Positions 37,131 through 47,439 of a stretch of DNA of 64,000 nucleotides are shown piece after piece. A program made the translations under genes and the position numbers. Under the pieces are notes generated by a model. That model was not told the origin of the DNA and did no database searches. It saw only the letters and a program-made list of their open reading frames with translations. Positions within the stretch are counted from its first letter, which is position 1. Every line of letters begins with the position of its first letter. Origin of the DNA: Epiperipatus broadwayi (lineage: Eukaryota; Onychophora; Udeonychophora; Euonychophora; Peripatidae). The stretch is from contig JAQFVV010000206.1 of the NCBI GenBank assembly GCA_028023455.1, forward strand, positions 1,223,361 to 1,287,360, written 5' to 3'.

Positions 37131-37884
37131 TATATATATATTAAAAATTCTATAATAAAAAATATTATGTTAACACATTCAGAGTAAAGACATCTCCAAA
37201 TGCATTGGCATCTAGTTATTTTATAATAAGAATAGATTTTTCTACTCTTGCTTGCAGCCTAAGTTGTTATATAGAAAATTTATACTAAACTAATTATAAG
37301 AATGAATTTTAATTTGTAGTAGATATCAATAATACCTAATTAAGTTTGTCTCAAATTTACATTCCGATGGCAGTGACAAATTTTCATTTTAATAATTTTA
37401 CAAAAAATCCATTTTAATATTAAGATGTAACAGTAAAGTGTCAAAAATTATGTAATCATATTCAAAATGAAGAAATCTCCAAATATTGTACCTAAATAAT
37501 ATGAAAAGTCTTGCAGCATTAATGTTTAGTTGTTATACTAACAGAAATGATTTTTTCTACTTTTGTTTTTTCCTAAACTGTTATATACAAAACTAATTTC
37601 ATCAGCAAAAATTAAATTCAGTCTGTAGATGTTAATGATATATAATTAAGTTTAATTCAAAATCATACCTTTAAAGCACAATTACTAAGGGGCAGGTATT
37701 CTGAAACAAAAAATCCTAAATTTGTCTAGATAATCTCTGATTTTTCAAAGTTTTGAATGTTTTACCTAAATTCAAACATATTCAAATTACTATATCATAA
37801 AAATCTAGTTTAATTATAAATATTTTATTTTTGTTTATATATGTATATGTATTTAATAATATATATATGTTGCTGGCATTATAG
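37131..37884. other. AT-rich spacer, nothing recognised
   Basis: No supported feature. Confidence 0.5.
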
Positions 37885-37994
37885 TTTTTTTTTTTTAAGT
37901 ATCATAGCATCTGCAGGGACGCGAACCCGCAACCCGGGCAACTGCCTGCAAGTGCAAGGCAGTCGCACTGACCTCTCGACCACCAATGCAAGAC
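37885..37994 (-). mobile_element. tRNA-derived minimal SINE, family A, copy 2
   Basis: Minus strand: TTGCATTGGTGGTCGAGAGG, an anticodon-arm-like region, a long variable region, GTTGCGGGTTCGCGTCCCTG (B-box) and GCAGATGCTATGATAC, then a poly(A) tail (T-run 37885-37896 on plus). One of the better-preserved copies. Confidence 0.75.
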
Positions 37995-38143
37995 TGGAAA
38001 TATATATTACAAACTTTATAGTACAAAATATTATATAAACAATTCATAAGAAAGATACCTATAAACACTGTATTTATACTTTATGCAAAGTTTCATATTA
38101 TTTAAGGATGTCTTTACTCCAAATATATTTCCTTAGTATTTAC

Positions 38144-38156
38144 ACTATACAGTTTT
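38144..38156. repeat. Left 13-bp target-site duplication of the PLE
   Basis: ACTATACAGTTTT, identical to 40892-40904. Confidence 0.7.
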
Positions 38157-38387
38157 CAAGCACAAGTGCGTGTGCGGCGCAACTGCTCCCAAAAGCTGTA
38201 ATACAAATACAAATAGCTAACTAAAAATATTAAAACAGCTGAGCGCTTTCAAAGGATCTTGCCTTCATAATCATAGCTTGCTTACGTTTAAATTTATGCA
38301 AATATGCTAATTCCATCTTTTTGATAGAGAAAAACACGTGTCCTTCCTGTTTATGGCATTGCTGTCGCGAGAGATAAATAAAGCCTC
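38157..38387 (+). repeat. PLE terminal inverted repeat, left arm
   Basis: Inverse of 40619-40848. Shared blocks include AACTGCTCCCAAAAGCTG, AAAACAGCTGAGCGC and GATAGAGAAAAACA. Confidence 0.9.
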
Positions 38388-40592
38388 TTTGATCTTTCTT
38401 TTGAGGTCATGTCTCTCTCTACATACGATGGTAGGATTGTCCGGAATGCACTCATGGTGACTTGTGCACTGGTGCTGATAAAAAACTGAATAAGTAGAAG
38501 GATCGTTGCGAGCTCTATTGTACGAATACCTGTGTTGTGCCAATCGTGTGGCCAGAGATGCCCTGCTTTCCCCATAATATGTGCCTTTGCAATAGTTATT
38601 TGGACAAGCAATGTTATATACTGTATGGGGGGTCTGTAACAGTGGAGTTTGATCTTTGGTATTGTTAATTAGATTGTTAGAATTTGGAGGGGTTCGAAAA
38701 CAGAGCTGATATTTGTTGTTAAAGATGGAATGTAGTTTCTTGTGTAAATTGGGTATGTATGGAAGTAATAACCTGGGTTTATCCTGTGTGGCGTGAGAGT
38801 TGAGAGGTTTATTCTGAATGTGTGAGATTTTTTTGTCGATGATGGATTGTCTGAAGCCTAAATTCAGTAGATCATTTCTATATTCTGCTACATTTGTTTT
38901 TGCATCTGCCTCGATTTTACACAACAATCTGTTTCTATGCAAAAAAGATGCTAGACCCGATAATTTATGTGCTGTGGGTGTGTGAGATTGGGGGTGTGTA
39001 TGGCATCTGATTTCCAACGGTTTGATGGCCATGCTATAATGGCAGTGGTTATTTTCTCTTTTTATTTTGACATCAAGGTATTTGACTTGTTGGTGAGTGT
39101 CTTCAGTTGTGACATTAACAATTAGTGCTGTGTTGGCTTCTAATTCGGTTTTGATCTGTGTAATGATCTCGGGGGTGGCAGCAATGAACAGGTCATCCAC
39201 ATATCTAGTGTATGCTAGAAGGCATGGTGGGTTTAGACGGTATGACTTTTCTCTCATAATAGTTTAGGAAGATGCTGGTGACTACACCACTCAGTGGCAG
39301 TCCCATAGGCCAGCCTTGTTTCATGGAGAAGCACTGGTCTCTGAAGAATGCCACAATGTTGCTGTCTAACCAACATAGAAAGTCATGGATGAAGTCAACC
39401 AGTGGTTGAGCTATTTTTTGTGTCAAAAGTTCATTTCTGACTATTTGGATCGATGTGCTTCTATTGACAGAGCCATACAATTCGGAAACGTCCATAGTGG
39501 CCAGTCTGATGTTTGGGTTTAATTGTAAATCTTTGACAGAGGAAATGAACTGTGCAGATGACTTGATGGTGTATATTCCAAAGCCTAACATTTGGATGAG
39601 TTTTTTGTTCACCCACTTGGCTGTCTTTGCATAGTGTACTCCACTGAAATCCAGCATTAATCGGACCGGTGTGTTGTCTTTATGCATTTTGGCACTTCCA
39701 AAAATCCTGGGTGGCACTGATGATGATGGGTATAGACTGTAATATTCTGCTTTTGTGAAGGCTTTGTTGCAATGTTTTTTAAGAATGGATGAAATGAATT
39801 TGTCTCTATTGTTAGCAATACTGAACTGATCAATTTTCTGAAATTGTATCTTATCAATCTGTGTGTTAATCTTGTCAATATATTCCTGGGTGTGCATCAA
39901 CACAAATCTGTTTCCCTTGTCTTCACGCATGCATGTGATTTTTTCTAACTCAAAGAATTGCTTGGTTGTTTTTCTTTTATGCCCCACTGTTTGGTATTTG
40001 GTTTTAAAGCCGCGTGTCTCATTGCTGTGTTGATCTGTGCTATATATTCATCCTTTTGTGGATCTTGGTTGAGTCCAGCCTCTATGTCCGCTATTAATTC
40101 CATATCCGGTTGTTCCCATGTCCCTCCGACGAATCTGGGGCCTTTTGCTAGCACATCCTTTACTTCTTTAGGGAGTTTTGTTTGTGTTAGATTCACGAAT
40201 GTTTGCTTGTTGTCGTCGGGGATGGTAATTCCTTGCTTGTGCGCTAGAAACGCAAATTTCTTGTGGTATTTGAATGCCAACTTCCTATCCAACTTAGTGC
40301 AGTGATGGATGACGAGTGGGTCTTTGGGAAAATGTGTCAAAATTCTACGGCTCCTTTTACTCTGTTTCTTCAAAGCCCTCTGGCAACCTCTGATAACAAG
40401 ATCTAAAAGTTGTTTTCTCATTTGCCAGTAAATGCTGTTATAGTTGTACACTGCTCGATTGAGATTGAAGCTGCAAAATCTAGGAAATACATGGAATTGT
40501 TTGCATCTTTTTAAGAAAATAATTCTTTGTTGTAGTTTGCAAATCGACAAGCTGATTTTTAATATCTGCCTGTCAGCAACTTGTTTCTCCAT
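38307..40592 (-). pseudogene. PLE reverse transcriptase - GIY-YIG endonuclease (two frameshifts)
   Basis: Three overlapping minus frames together cover a PLE polyprotein of roughly 760 residues. Frame 1 (40592-39945): N-terminal region, basic (KKQSKRSRR), with NLTQTKLPKEVKDVLAKGPRF typical of PLE N-termini. Frame 2 (39987-39205): RT fingers and palm with DKGN (residues 23-26), PRIFGSAKMHK, TMDVSELYGSVN (catalytic block A) and KQGWPMGLPLSG. Frame 3 (39257-38307): catalytic YVDD (residues 19-22), thumb, then the GIY-YIG domain with VYNIACPN, TYYGESRASLATRLAQH and KRKIKEALFISRD (catalytic Glu), ending FSLSKRWN. Frameshifts lie near 39945-39987 and near 39240. All catalytic motifs remain readable, but no single frame spans the protein. 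Known role: RT primed at a nick made by the endonuclease. Confidence 0.9.
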
Positions 40593-40618
40593 GCACGTAC
40601 TAATCCGATTAAGTTAAG

Positions 40619-40848
40619 AGGCTTTATTTATCTCTTGCAACAGCGATGCCATAAACAGGAAGGACACATGTTTTTCTCTATCAAAAAGATGGAATTAGCA
40701 TATTTGCATAAATTTAAACGTAAGCAAGCTATGATTATGAAGGCAAGATCGTTTGAAAGCGCTCAGCTGTTTTAATATTTTTAGTTAGCTATTTGTATTT
40801 GTATTACAGCTTTTGGGAGCAGTTGCGCTGCACAAGCACTTGTGCTTG
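40619..40848 (-). repeat. PLE terminal inverted repeat, right arm
   Basis: Inverse of 38157-38387. Includes the copied last codons of the endonuclease read in the opposite direction. Confidence 0.9.
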
Positions 40849-40891
40849 AATACATACATTTCCCAAAAGTAAAATTATTTAACTTAATCGG

Positions 40892-40904
40892 ACTATACAG
40901 TTTT
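40892..40904. repeat. Right 13-bp target-site duplication of the PLE
   Basis: ACTATACAGTTTT, identical to 38144-38156. Confidence 0.7.
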
Positions 40905-42801
40905 TAATAATAAAGAACTGGATATTCCAACAAGTTTTATAAAAGTGAGTGCTGACACAGTCTTGGAAATGTGAAATTAAACTAAACTTACCTAGGCATT
41001 GTTTACAACTGCTGTGAATTGGATTTTATTCTTGCAGTTAGCATTGTTTAAATTAGCTCCGTATATAAAAATGTACTTATGTGAGATTTTAAACCCTATT
41101 TAGATAAAGCATTTGTAAATTTCTTCAGTCTGAATATATATATATATATTAATTCTACAGCTATTTATAATACTGCTTGTCAGAGATAATGTCTGTGTAC
41201 TCATAGTTCTAGTCAAGTAAGACAGTTCTATTTAACATTTTCATTATTTCTGATATTATATATATATATTGTACCAGGTTCGAATATCAGAGTTTCGAAA
41301 CACCAGTCTCTTAGGCAGAGAGGAACATACTCAGAGAGTAGGTATGTCCAAATGATAGCTGTAAGATATATAACTAGCATTACATTTCCAGGACATAACT
41401 TCTTCTCGACTGTTGAATTCAACACCATGTTCAAAGCACTTTTTTGTTTTATATAAACACGGGTGCCAGTTAATTATCCAAGAATGAATAAATAACGCAC
41501 TTTGAATAATGGCCACTAATTCAATGCCTATACCCATGACTAGCTCAGCTACTTGTAATCACTAACAGATTATACAAAATTAATGGTGAAAAGAATTGAT
41601 AGACAGAATTGATAAAAAGAATTGACTGACAAAAAAAGCTTAAGTTTAAAGACAATTTATTTTAATTAACATTAATTATACTAAATTTAAATATTTTATA
41701 AATCTCATTTAACTAATAACAATGGTATAATGATCATGCACATATTAACTCATACACTTTACATATATAATAGTAAAGCATTAAATAGTATTTGATATTT
41801 AGAATGCACAAATTAATAGTTCATTTTATGTACTATAGAGTTCATATAATTCGACTCTGGAGGCTTGACGAATTTTTACGAATGTGATGGCTACTTTATA
41901 AATGAGAATAAGAAAATGTTTTACCTAGGATTTTAGAACATGGATGCATCTTGCTGTTTGCTGCTTCTAATGAGATATCTCTAACCGGTTAGATTTGAAG
42001 TTTTCCTGTGGAGATTTGATGATTAATAGTTGGTATTATTCCTGGAGACAATTAGACATTGACGGAGATTCTTCAAGCTGTTATGCAGACATCACTTATG
42101 ATCGGGTATATTGGCTGTTTTCATTGGACTTCAGGCTAGAGAACAGCCACATGTTTCCTGTGGTTTTAACACTGCATTCTTGATTGATTCATAATAAACT
42201 GCACGATCTAGATTATACTTTTAACTCTCTGAACTGAACTCAATTGTTATCTCTGATGCAATTAACTTGACTAAATGTCCGATAAAAAATTGTCTATTTA
42301 TACATGATGTGTTTTCATTTTGATATCCTCCAGCAATATCTGTTGTCAAAATTCCTTTGATAATCCTTTGACTATGTGTTTTTGAGATCATTTAATTAGT
42401 AGTAGCCATACAAATGTGTTGTTTTGTATTTTTAATTAGTAGCCATCACTGAACTTGTTGTTTTATATTTTTGATTTTCATTTATTTTTTAATATTTATT
42501 ACACATACATTATTTACCATCGCACATATATGTTTTATTCTAAAGTCAACACTAGTTTTAAGATGACCTTTTCTTTCCTTAATTTAAATAAAAAGAGATT
42601 TATATTCTTTATAATTTTGAATTATATTTCAACTAATAATAATAATATGACAAACTCTTTGACTTTTAAATCTTATTTTTATGAAAACAAACTGCAATAA
42701 AACTCTTAAACTTTTACCTATGATTTTTCTTTTAACAAAAGATTTTTGTTTTACTAATTTTTTAGATAAAATTATTATGTACCAACTACGATCTTGATAC
42801 A

Positions 42802-42840
<39 letters not shown>

Positions 42841-43359
42841 TATAGAGAGAGAGAGAGAGAGAAAGAGTACATTCTTAAAATGTAAGAAAGCACCCCATAT
42901 AAGATAAACTATGAATTAATAGATCAACTGAGTAGGAGTTTAATTGTGATATAATTTTTTTATTGTCCAATATGTTAAGTTTTGTTCTTTATAATTATGA
43001 CCTGAACTTCACATTTATTTACTTCAAAGTAATTCAGGTTTTGTCTTTTTTTTTTCAATATCACAATACATTTAACATTGTAATGTCATATTTGGTGATA
43101 TCAGTCTTTGTAATATTTTTGATTAGATTTTGTATTTGTAGTTGTTGTTGTTTTTTTTGCTATTTTATCAGCAACAATCATCTTAATTCTTCATTTTCCT
43201 GAATTTATAATAATGCAATAATGATTTTCAAATTTTTGATACTAGGAACATTTACTAGTATCTTATCTTACATTAAAGAAAAGTCTCTTTTATTTTAAAA
43301 CAATTATGTGGACACAGAGTAATAAAATTAGGATCAGGTTGAAAGCTTTTAAGATGTGG
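40905..43359. other. AT-rich region, no gene recognised
   Basis: 41260-41540 and 41860-42190 are slightly more complex, with short open frames on either strand (41331-41537 minus, 41995-42183 plus), but no motif. A (TA)n(GA)n microsatellite is at 42803-42862. Confidence 0.45.
42803..42862. repeat. (TA)n(GA)n microsatellite
   Basis: TA run followed by interrupted GA units. Confidence 0.95.
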
Positions 43360-43369
43360 TCATGGAGAA

Positions 43370-43665
43370 AAATGAAAAAGATCAGTTGAATGAATAAAAT
43401 AACAAATGAAGAAATTTTGAAAACAGTAAATTAAGAAAGAAGATTGATTGAGAAAAGAGAAACTGGATTGGCCATATATTAAGAAGAAAGTATAGCTTAA
43501 TAAAAGATTTTTGGAGGGAATGATGAGTGGGAATAAGAAGGAAGAATGGAAAAGATTCACATTGCTGGTTGATATAAAAGATGAGAAGAGTTACTTGAAA
43601 TTGAAGAGCTGGGCAACGAAAAGAATGATATGACTGCTCTCTGGACTTATCCATGGGACATAATA
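43370..43665 (+). mobile_element. LINE C-terminal fragment
   Basis: Plus strand in mixed frames: NWIGHILRRKYSLIKDFW (about 43459-43515), GIRRKNGK (about 43528-43552), then a decayed stretch and KLKSWATKRM-like codons (about 43598-43625). This matches the LINE terminal block 'WIGH.LR...L...L.EG...GK+..GR+R...L.D.' followed by 'Y..LK..A.+R..W', a region after RT. No RT upstream here. Clade not determined. Confidence 0.6.
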
Positions 43666-45511
43666 CTATTGATTTGAGTGATGTAGATTTCTTATTTATA
43701 TCATTTCTATTTGGAATTTGGCAATATTTTATTTTTATTTCGTGATTTTAGATGCTATCAGATAAACAATTTCGGGAATGTTTTTCTTTTCAAGTTAATT
43801 ACTTTAAAAAAAGTCATCTGTTTGTGATTGAAGACCTTGTATGACAAATTAATGGAATGATTTCTCTTATATAAACAGTAAATTTTATTTCTTTGAATAT
43901 TTTTTATTGTACTTTTATAGACACCTACAAGAAAAGACGCAATTTTATTGAATATTATTTTTCCAAAAAAAGTAAGTACTATTTAAGAATCTATCATCTG
44001 AATGTTTATTAAACTAATTACTGATATATATAAAGACACTATAACTGGAAATCATTTATGGCAAGAATAACTTTATACGATTTTAACGTTAAAATAAATA
44101 ACAGTTATATCTATAAATAAAACATATAAAATGAATATATCGTCTTCATTAAAAAGTACAGATAAAATTTATCTCATGACTAATAGAATTATTTCCTTGT
44201 TTTGCATCACATTTACCTTTTTTTACTGAAGCTGAATTGCTTTTTTTATTGGTAACATTAAATTCTAATTCTAAGAGCTTTAATAGATATATATATTTTA
44301 TCTTTCATCTGTATTTTAATGCTCTTATATCATTGTCCTTTATTACATTAATTTTTTATAATTTTAATCATATAATAAACAAATCTGTGCAGATTATAAA
44401 TGAAAAATATTTTATTGCTACTATTTTTTTATGCACATTATGGCTTACTTTTAATTTTAATTTTGTTAATTCAGGTTTTTAGACTTTGAATTTTTGCTTT
44501 TAGTTATCAAATAGAGGTTTTATTTTTTCATTTTCAGGAGACTTATTTTTAATATCACTTTTACATTTTGCTATATTATCTGATGCAGGATTCATTCTGA
44601 GTTTGTATTTATGTCTAGACTTTGGGGTTCCACTGGAGTTTTCTGAAATAACTTTTTTTCACAGATGTTTTCTAAAGATGAAGATTTTTTTATGCCCCTA
44701 TGAACAACTTTCAGACTTTTCATTCATTTTTGTACTAATTTTATCAGTTACAATTTTTTTTATTTTAACTCATCTCAAATATCTCAATGATTGAGTTAAT
44801 TTTAGTTAGCATTATTTATATTCTTTTTGGTTTATGTATATGTAAGTCTGTGGGAGTTTATATATATTTAATAATCAAATTCGTTTAATAATTCTAGATA
44901 TTCTATGATAATTTATTTTTATTTCAATTTATGTTTTTACGCTGTATAAAAATTGTGTTGGTGTTGTAATGAGGGATTGAAACACATTAAAATGTACATT
45001 TGATTGCAAACAAATTCAGATTTTGTCAAACAAGTATTATTTATGATATTTATAAATATTATACTACATAATTTTTTTAATTATCTTTTTACATTATGTA
45101 TAAATTAATATTATTCACCTTTAACAGCTGCTACTTTTGGTAAATACAGATGCTATTTCCAGATTACTTTTTATAACCAACAAAATCTTTTTTTGGTTCT
45201 ATATCAAATTTTAAAAATTTAAGAGTTATTAGCGGAGAATATTTTTGTAAAAAAATAATCATTACTTATCAATATAAGGAAATTTTACATTACATTTTTA
45301 TGCCTATATTATACAAATTAAAATTGCTTATCAATTAGTTTATTATTTATATGTATTGCAAGACAAATGTAAAAGTGTTATTCAATTAATTATTATTCAC
45401 AATAGAAATTTTATACTTACTTGCACTATATTAATTGATTAATAATTGTAATAAGTAAGCAAAAAAAAAATCAACTTAAATAAATTGTTAATTACAAATT
45501 ACTATCTTAAT
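43666..45511. other. AT-rich spacer, nothing recognised
   Basis: Frames at 44237-44482 and 44603-44794 are T-rich Phe/Leu/Ile strings typical of AT-rich non-coding DNA. Confidence 0.5.
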
Positions 45512-45609
45512 AGTCAAGCGTTTGGTGGTTAGTGGTTAGCATAGCTGCCTTCCAGCAGCTGGCCCGGGTTCGCTTCCCGGTCAATGCATTTGATATATGA
45601 AAAAAAAAT
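45512..45609 (+). mobile_element. tRNA-derived minimal SINE, family A, copy 3
   Basis: Plus strand: GTCAAGCGTTTGGTGGTTAG, GTGGTTAGCATAGC (A-box), CTGCCTTCCAGCAG (a clear anticodon-arm hairpin), GCCCGGGTTCGCTTCCCGG (strong T-arm and B-box), TCAATGCATTTGATA, then an A-run. Its variable region is shorter than in the other copies, so it looks closest to a tRNA cloverleaf, but the mismatched acceptor ends and the A-tail argue against a working tRNA. Confidence 0.75.
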
Positions 45610-45888
45610 TCCTACATTAATATATAAAAGTTTATTTTGATAATGTTTATTATTATTCCTATTCTATAATATAATATATATATATAACCAAAACTGTCTA
45701 ACACTATACTAGCAAAAAATAAAATACAAAACCATAAAACAATACAGTACTAGATTAAATTCAAAATTTTACCAAAATCCTTACACAACCATGGTTTCAT
45801 CTACTACAAATAGACCTTCTCAAGTGAAAATCAACCTAAAGGAAAACATATATATATATATATATAAACAAACAAACCTTCTCATAAT

Positions 45889-46413
45889 TCATTTCAAACT
45901 CCACCTTCCCTTAATATCAAAAGAAGTCTTCATAAGATTGATAGCCTCAGAATCAAGGAGTTTTATCATCAAAGTCTCCTTTATTCTTCTTTTTAACTCA
46001 TTCTTTTCATAAAAAATAACCGAAGCATTGTCAAACAATATTCTATGACCTGTATTCAATTCATGAATATATAAAGCTGAGTTAAGATACCTATGTTTAA
46101 CTCTACTTATATGAACCTTAACCCTTTCATTAAGGCTAAATTTACTCTGGCCTACATAAAATTTACCACTACATGGAATTTTATAAACAATATCAGGAAG
46201 AGACCTACTATCAATAGACTGCTTTGAACCATTAAGTAATGAATTCAAATCAGAACCTTTCCTCCATGCAACCTTCTTTCCACCTAACAAATGACTATTC
46301 CTATAAACCAAAAAAAAAAAAAAAAGCATCAATTTATAATTTGGTTTATAGGAATAGTCATTTGTTAGGTGGAAAGAAGGTTGCATGGAGGAAAGGTTCT
46401 GATTTGAATTCAT
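45889..46413 (-). CDS. PLE GIY-YIG endonuclease ORF, left arm
   Basis: A 174-codon open frame. About the first 25 residues are antisense of the opposite arm; the PLE portion begins near LVYRNSHLLGG. The linker then carries KKVAWRKGSDLNSLL, followed by IVYKIPCSGKFYVGQSKFSL (VY and YVG strands of GIY-YIG), NERVKVH (helix Arg), and NELKRRIKETLMIK (catalytic Glu), ending GRWSLK. The Cys-rich spacing after the first strand is shorter than at 38 kb, marking another lineage. The last 130 or more residues are identical to the right-arm ORF. Expression is unknown. Confidence 0.8.
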   Translation of the reverse strand: MNSNQNLSSMQPSFHLTNDYSYKPNYKLMLFFFFLVYRNSHLLGGKKVAWRKGSDLNSLLNGSKQSIDSRSLPDIVYKIPCSGKFYVGQSKFSLNERVKVHISRVKHRYLNSALYIHELNTGHRILFDNASVIFYEKNELKRRIKETLMIKLLDSEAINLMKTSFDIKGRWSLK

Positions 46414-46763
46414 TACTTAATGGTTCAAAGCAGTCTATTGATAGTAGGTCTCTTCCTGATATTGTTTATAAAATTCCATGTAGTGGTAAATTTTATGTAG
46501 GCCAGAGTAAATTTAGCCTTAATGAAAGGGTTAAGGTTCATATAAGTAGAGTTAAACATAGGTATCTTAACTCAGCTTTATATATTCATGAATTGAATAC
46601 AGGTCATAGAATATTGTTTGACAATGCTTCGGTTATTTTTTATGAAAAGAATGAGTTAAAAAGAAGAATAAAGGAGACTTTGATGATAAAACTCCTTGAT
46701 TCTGAGGCTATCAATCTTATGAAGACTTCTTTTGATATTAAGGGAAGGTGGAGTTTGAAATGA
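46239..46763 (+). CDS. PLE GIY-YIG endonuclease ORF, right arm
   Basis: Mirror image of the 45889-46413 ORF: same length (174 codons), same 24-residue antisense-derived start and the same GIY-YIG domain. The only difference is in the spacer-encoded residues around position 25-38 (poly-Lys here, poly-Phe there). Motifs: VYKIPC, FYVGQS, NERVKVH and RRIKET. Upstream RT is missing, so this is a fragment preserved by the palindrome rather than an autonomous gene. Confidence 0.8.
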   Translation: MNSNQNLSSMQPSFHLTNDYSYKPKKKKKASIYNLVYRNSHLLGGKKVAWRKGSDLNSLLNGSKQSIDSRSLPDIVYKIPCSGKFYVGQSKFSLNERVKVHISRVKHRYLNSALYIHELNTGHRILFDNASVIFYEKNELKRRIKETLMIKLLDSEAINLMKTSFDIKGRWSLK

Positions 46764-46941
46764 ATTATGGGAAGGTTTGTTTGTTTGTATATATATATAT
46801 ATGTTTTCCTTTAGGTTGATTTTCACTTGAGAAGGTCTATTTGTAGTAGATGAAACCATAGTTGTGTAAGAATTTTGGTAAAATTTTGAATTCAATCTAG
46901 TACTGTATTGTTTTATGGTTTTGCATTATATATATATAATG

Positions 46942-47046
46942 TTTTTTTTCCTGTGTCAAAGCATCGGCTAGAAAAGCCAACCCACGAACCCGGGACAACT
47001 GCTTCTAAGGCAGCTATGCTGACCACTCAGCCACAAAGGCTTGATA
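46942..47046 (-). mobile_element. tRNA-derived minimal SINE, family A, copy 4
   Basis: Minus strand: ATCAAGCCTTTGTGGCTGAG, GAGTGGTCAGCATAGC (A-box), CTGCCTTAGAAGCAG, GTCCCGGGTTCGTGGGTTGG (B-box), GCCGATGCTTTGACACAGG, A-run. It lies directly outside the right end of the 46-kb palindrome, facing copy 3 on the other side. Confidence 0.75.
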
Positions 47047-47084
47047 TATAATGTTTGATTGAATACAAGTAATAATTGATATAT

Positions 47085-47165
47085 CTGGAGTATGTAATTA
47101 TATAAGGGATTTGAACACAGACTTTTATGTTCACTTCAGCTATTTACTCTATCTCATACAACCGA
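47085..47165 (-). repeat. tRNA-like module, family C, copy 3
   Basis: Minus strand: GGTCATGTGTATCGGTTGTA, TGAGATAGAGTAAATAG and AAGTCTGTGTTCAAATCCC (B-box) then TAATTACA. Matches 3236-3320, including the GTGTGTGGTCATG lead-in. Confidence 0.5.
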
Positions 47166-47439
47166 TACACATGACCACACACATATGAAAAAACAATCTC
47201 CAATAAACCAATTTGGAACTTGTGAGATGGACTTTCCATTTGTAATGGATGTGTGCTGGCTACTGATCACATGCTACCAAGGCCAGAATACCTGTATGGA
47301 ATCTAATACATCAAGGCCATGTCAGGACGATAGCATTAGTTTGATCATATGTATGGTGGCCAAACTTAACAACCAACATTGAACATATGATAAAAATGTG
47401 CTTTAACTGTCAACTGCTAAATTGCTGCTAAAAAATTTG

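Larger units (their letters stand above)
38157..40891 (-). mobile_element. Nearly full-length Penelope-like element (EN+), terminal inverted repeats
   Basis: The best PLE in the window, read on the minus strand. The 3' end (38157-38387, including the last 80 or so coding bases) is repeated in inverted orientation at the 5' side (40619-40848), so both outer ends are 3'-end sequence pointing outward. The inverted arms are about 230 bp and highly similar. A 13-bp direct repeat flanks the whole unit. 40849-40891 is a short extra segment before the right duplication. The coding region has only two frameshifts, implying fairly recent insertion. Known for PLEs: copies often carry inverted or tandem partial copies generated during target-primed reverse transcription. 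Confidence 0.88.
45725..46926. mobile_element. Large near-perfect palindrome of two PLE 3' ends
   Basis: The left arm 45725-46309 and right arm 46340-46926 are inverted copies, with few differences and a central A-rich spacer of about 30 bp (AACCA16 then GCATCAATTTATAATTTGG). Each arm has the same GIY-YIG coding region, a 3' UTR with a short (TA)n tract, and ends at AAAACCATAAAACAATACAG. RT is absent. Low divergence between arms means formation was recent or the arms are kept alike by gene conversion. Confidence 0.9.

Noticed and set aside
38351-38611. 86-codon minus frame overlapping the endonuclease
   Set aside because: Alternative frame of the PLE GIY-YIG region, which is clearly coded in the neighbouring frame.
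39958-40305. 115-codon plus-strand frame with a Cys-rich peptide
   Set aside because: Antisense shadow of the PLE N-terminal coding frame on the minus strand.
45512-45609. Functional tRNA gene
   Set aside because: Good T-arm and anticodon-arm-like hairpins, but a poorly paired acceptor stem, an A-tail and four sibling copies indicate a retroposed family.
45791-46012. 73-codon plus frame in the left palindrome arm (and its mirror 46656-46895)
   Set aside because: Antisense of the endonuclease 3' region; the sense frame carries the GIY-YIG motifs.
47185-47382. Separate gene of 65 codons
   Set aside because: MDFPFVMDVCWLLIT resembles decayed integrase sequence and sits upstream of a clear integrase fossil; not convincing as an independent gene.
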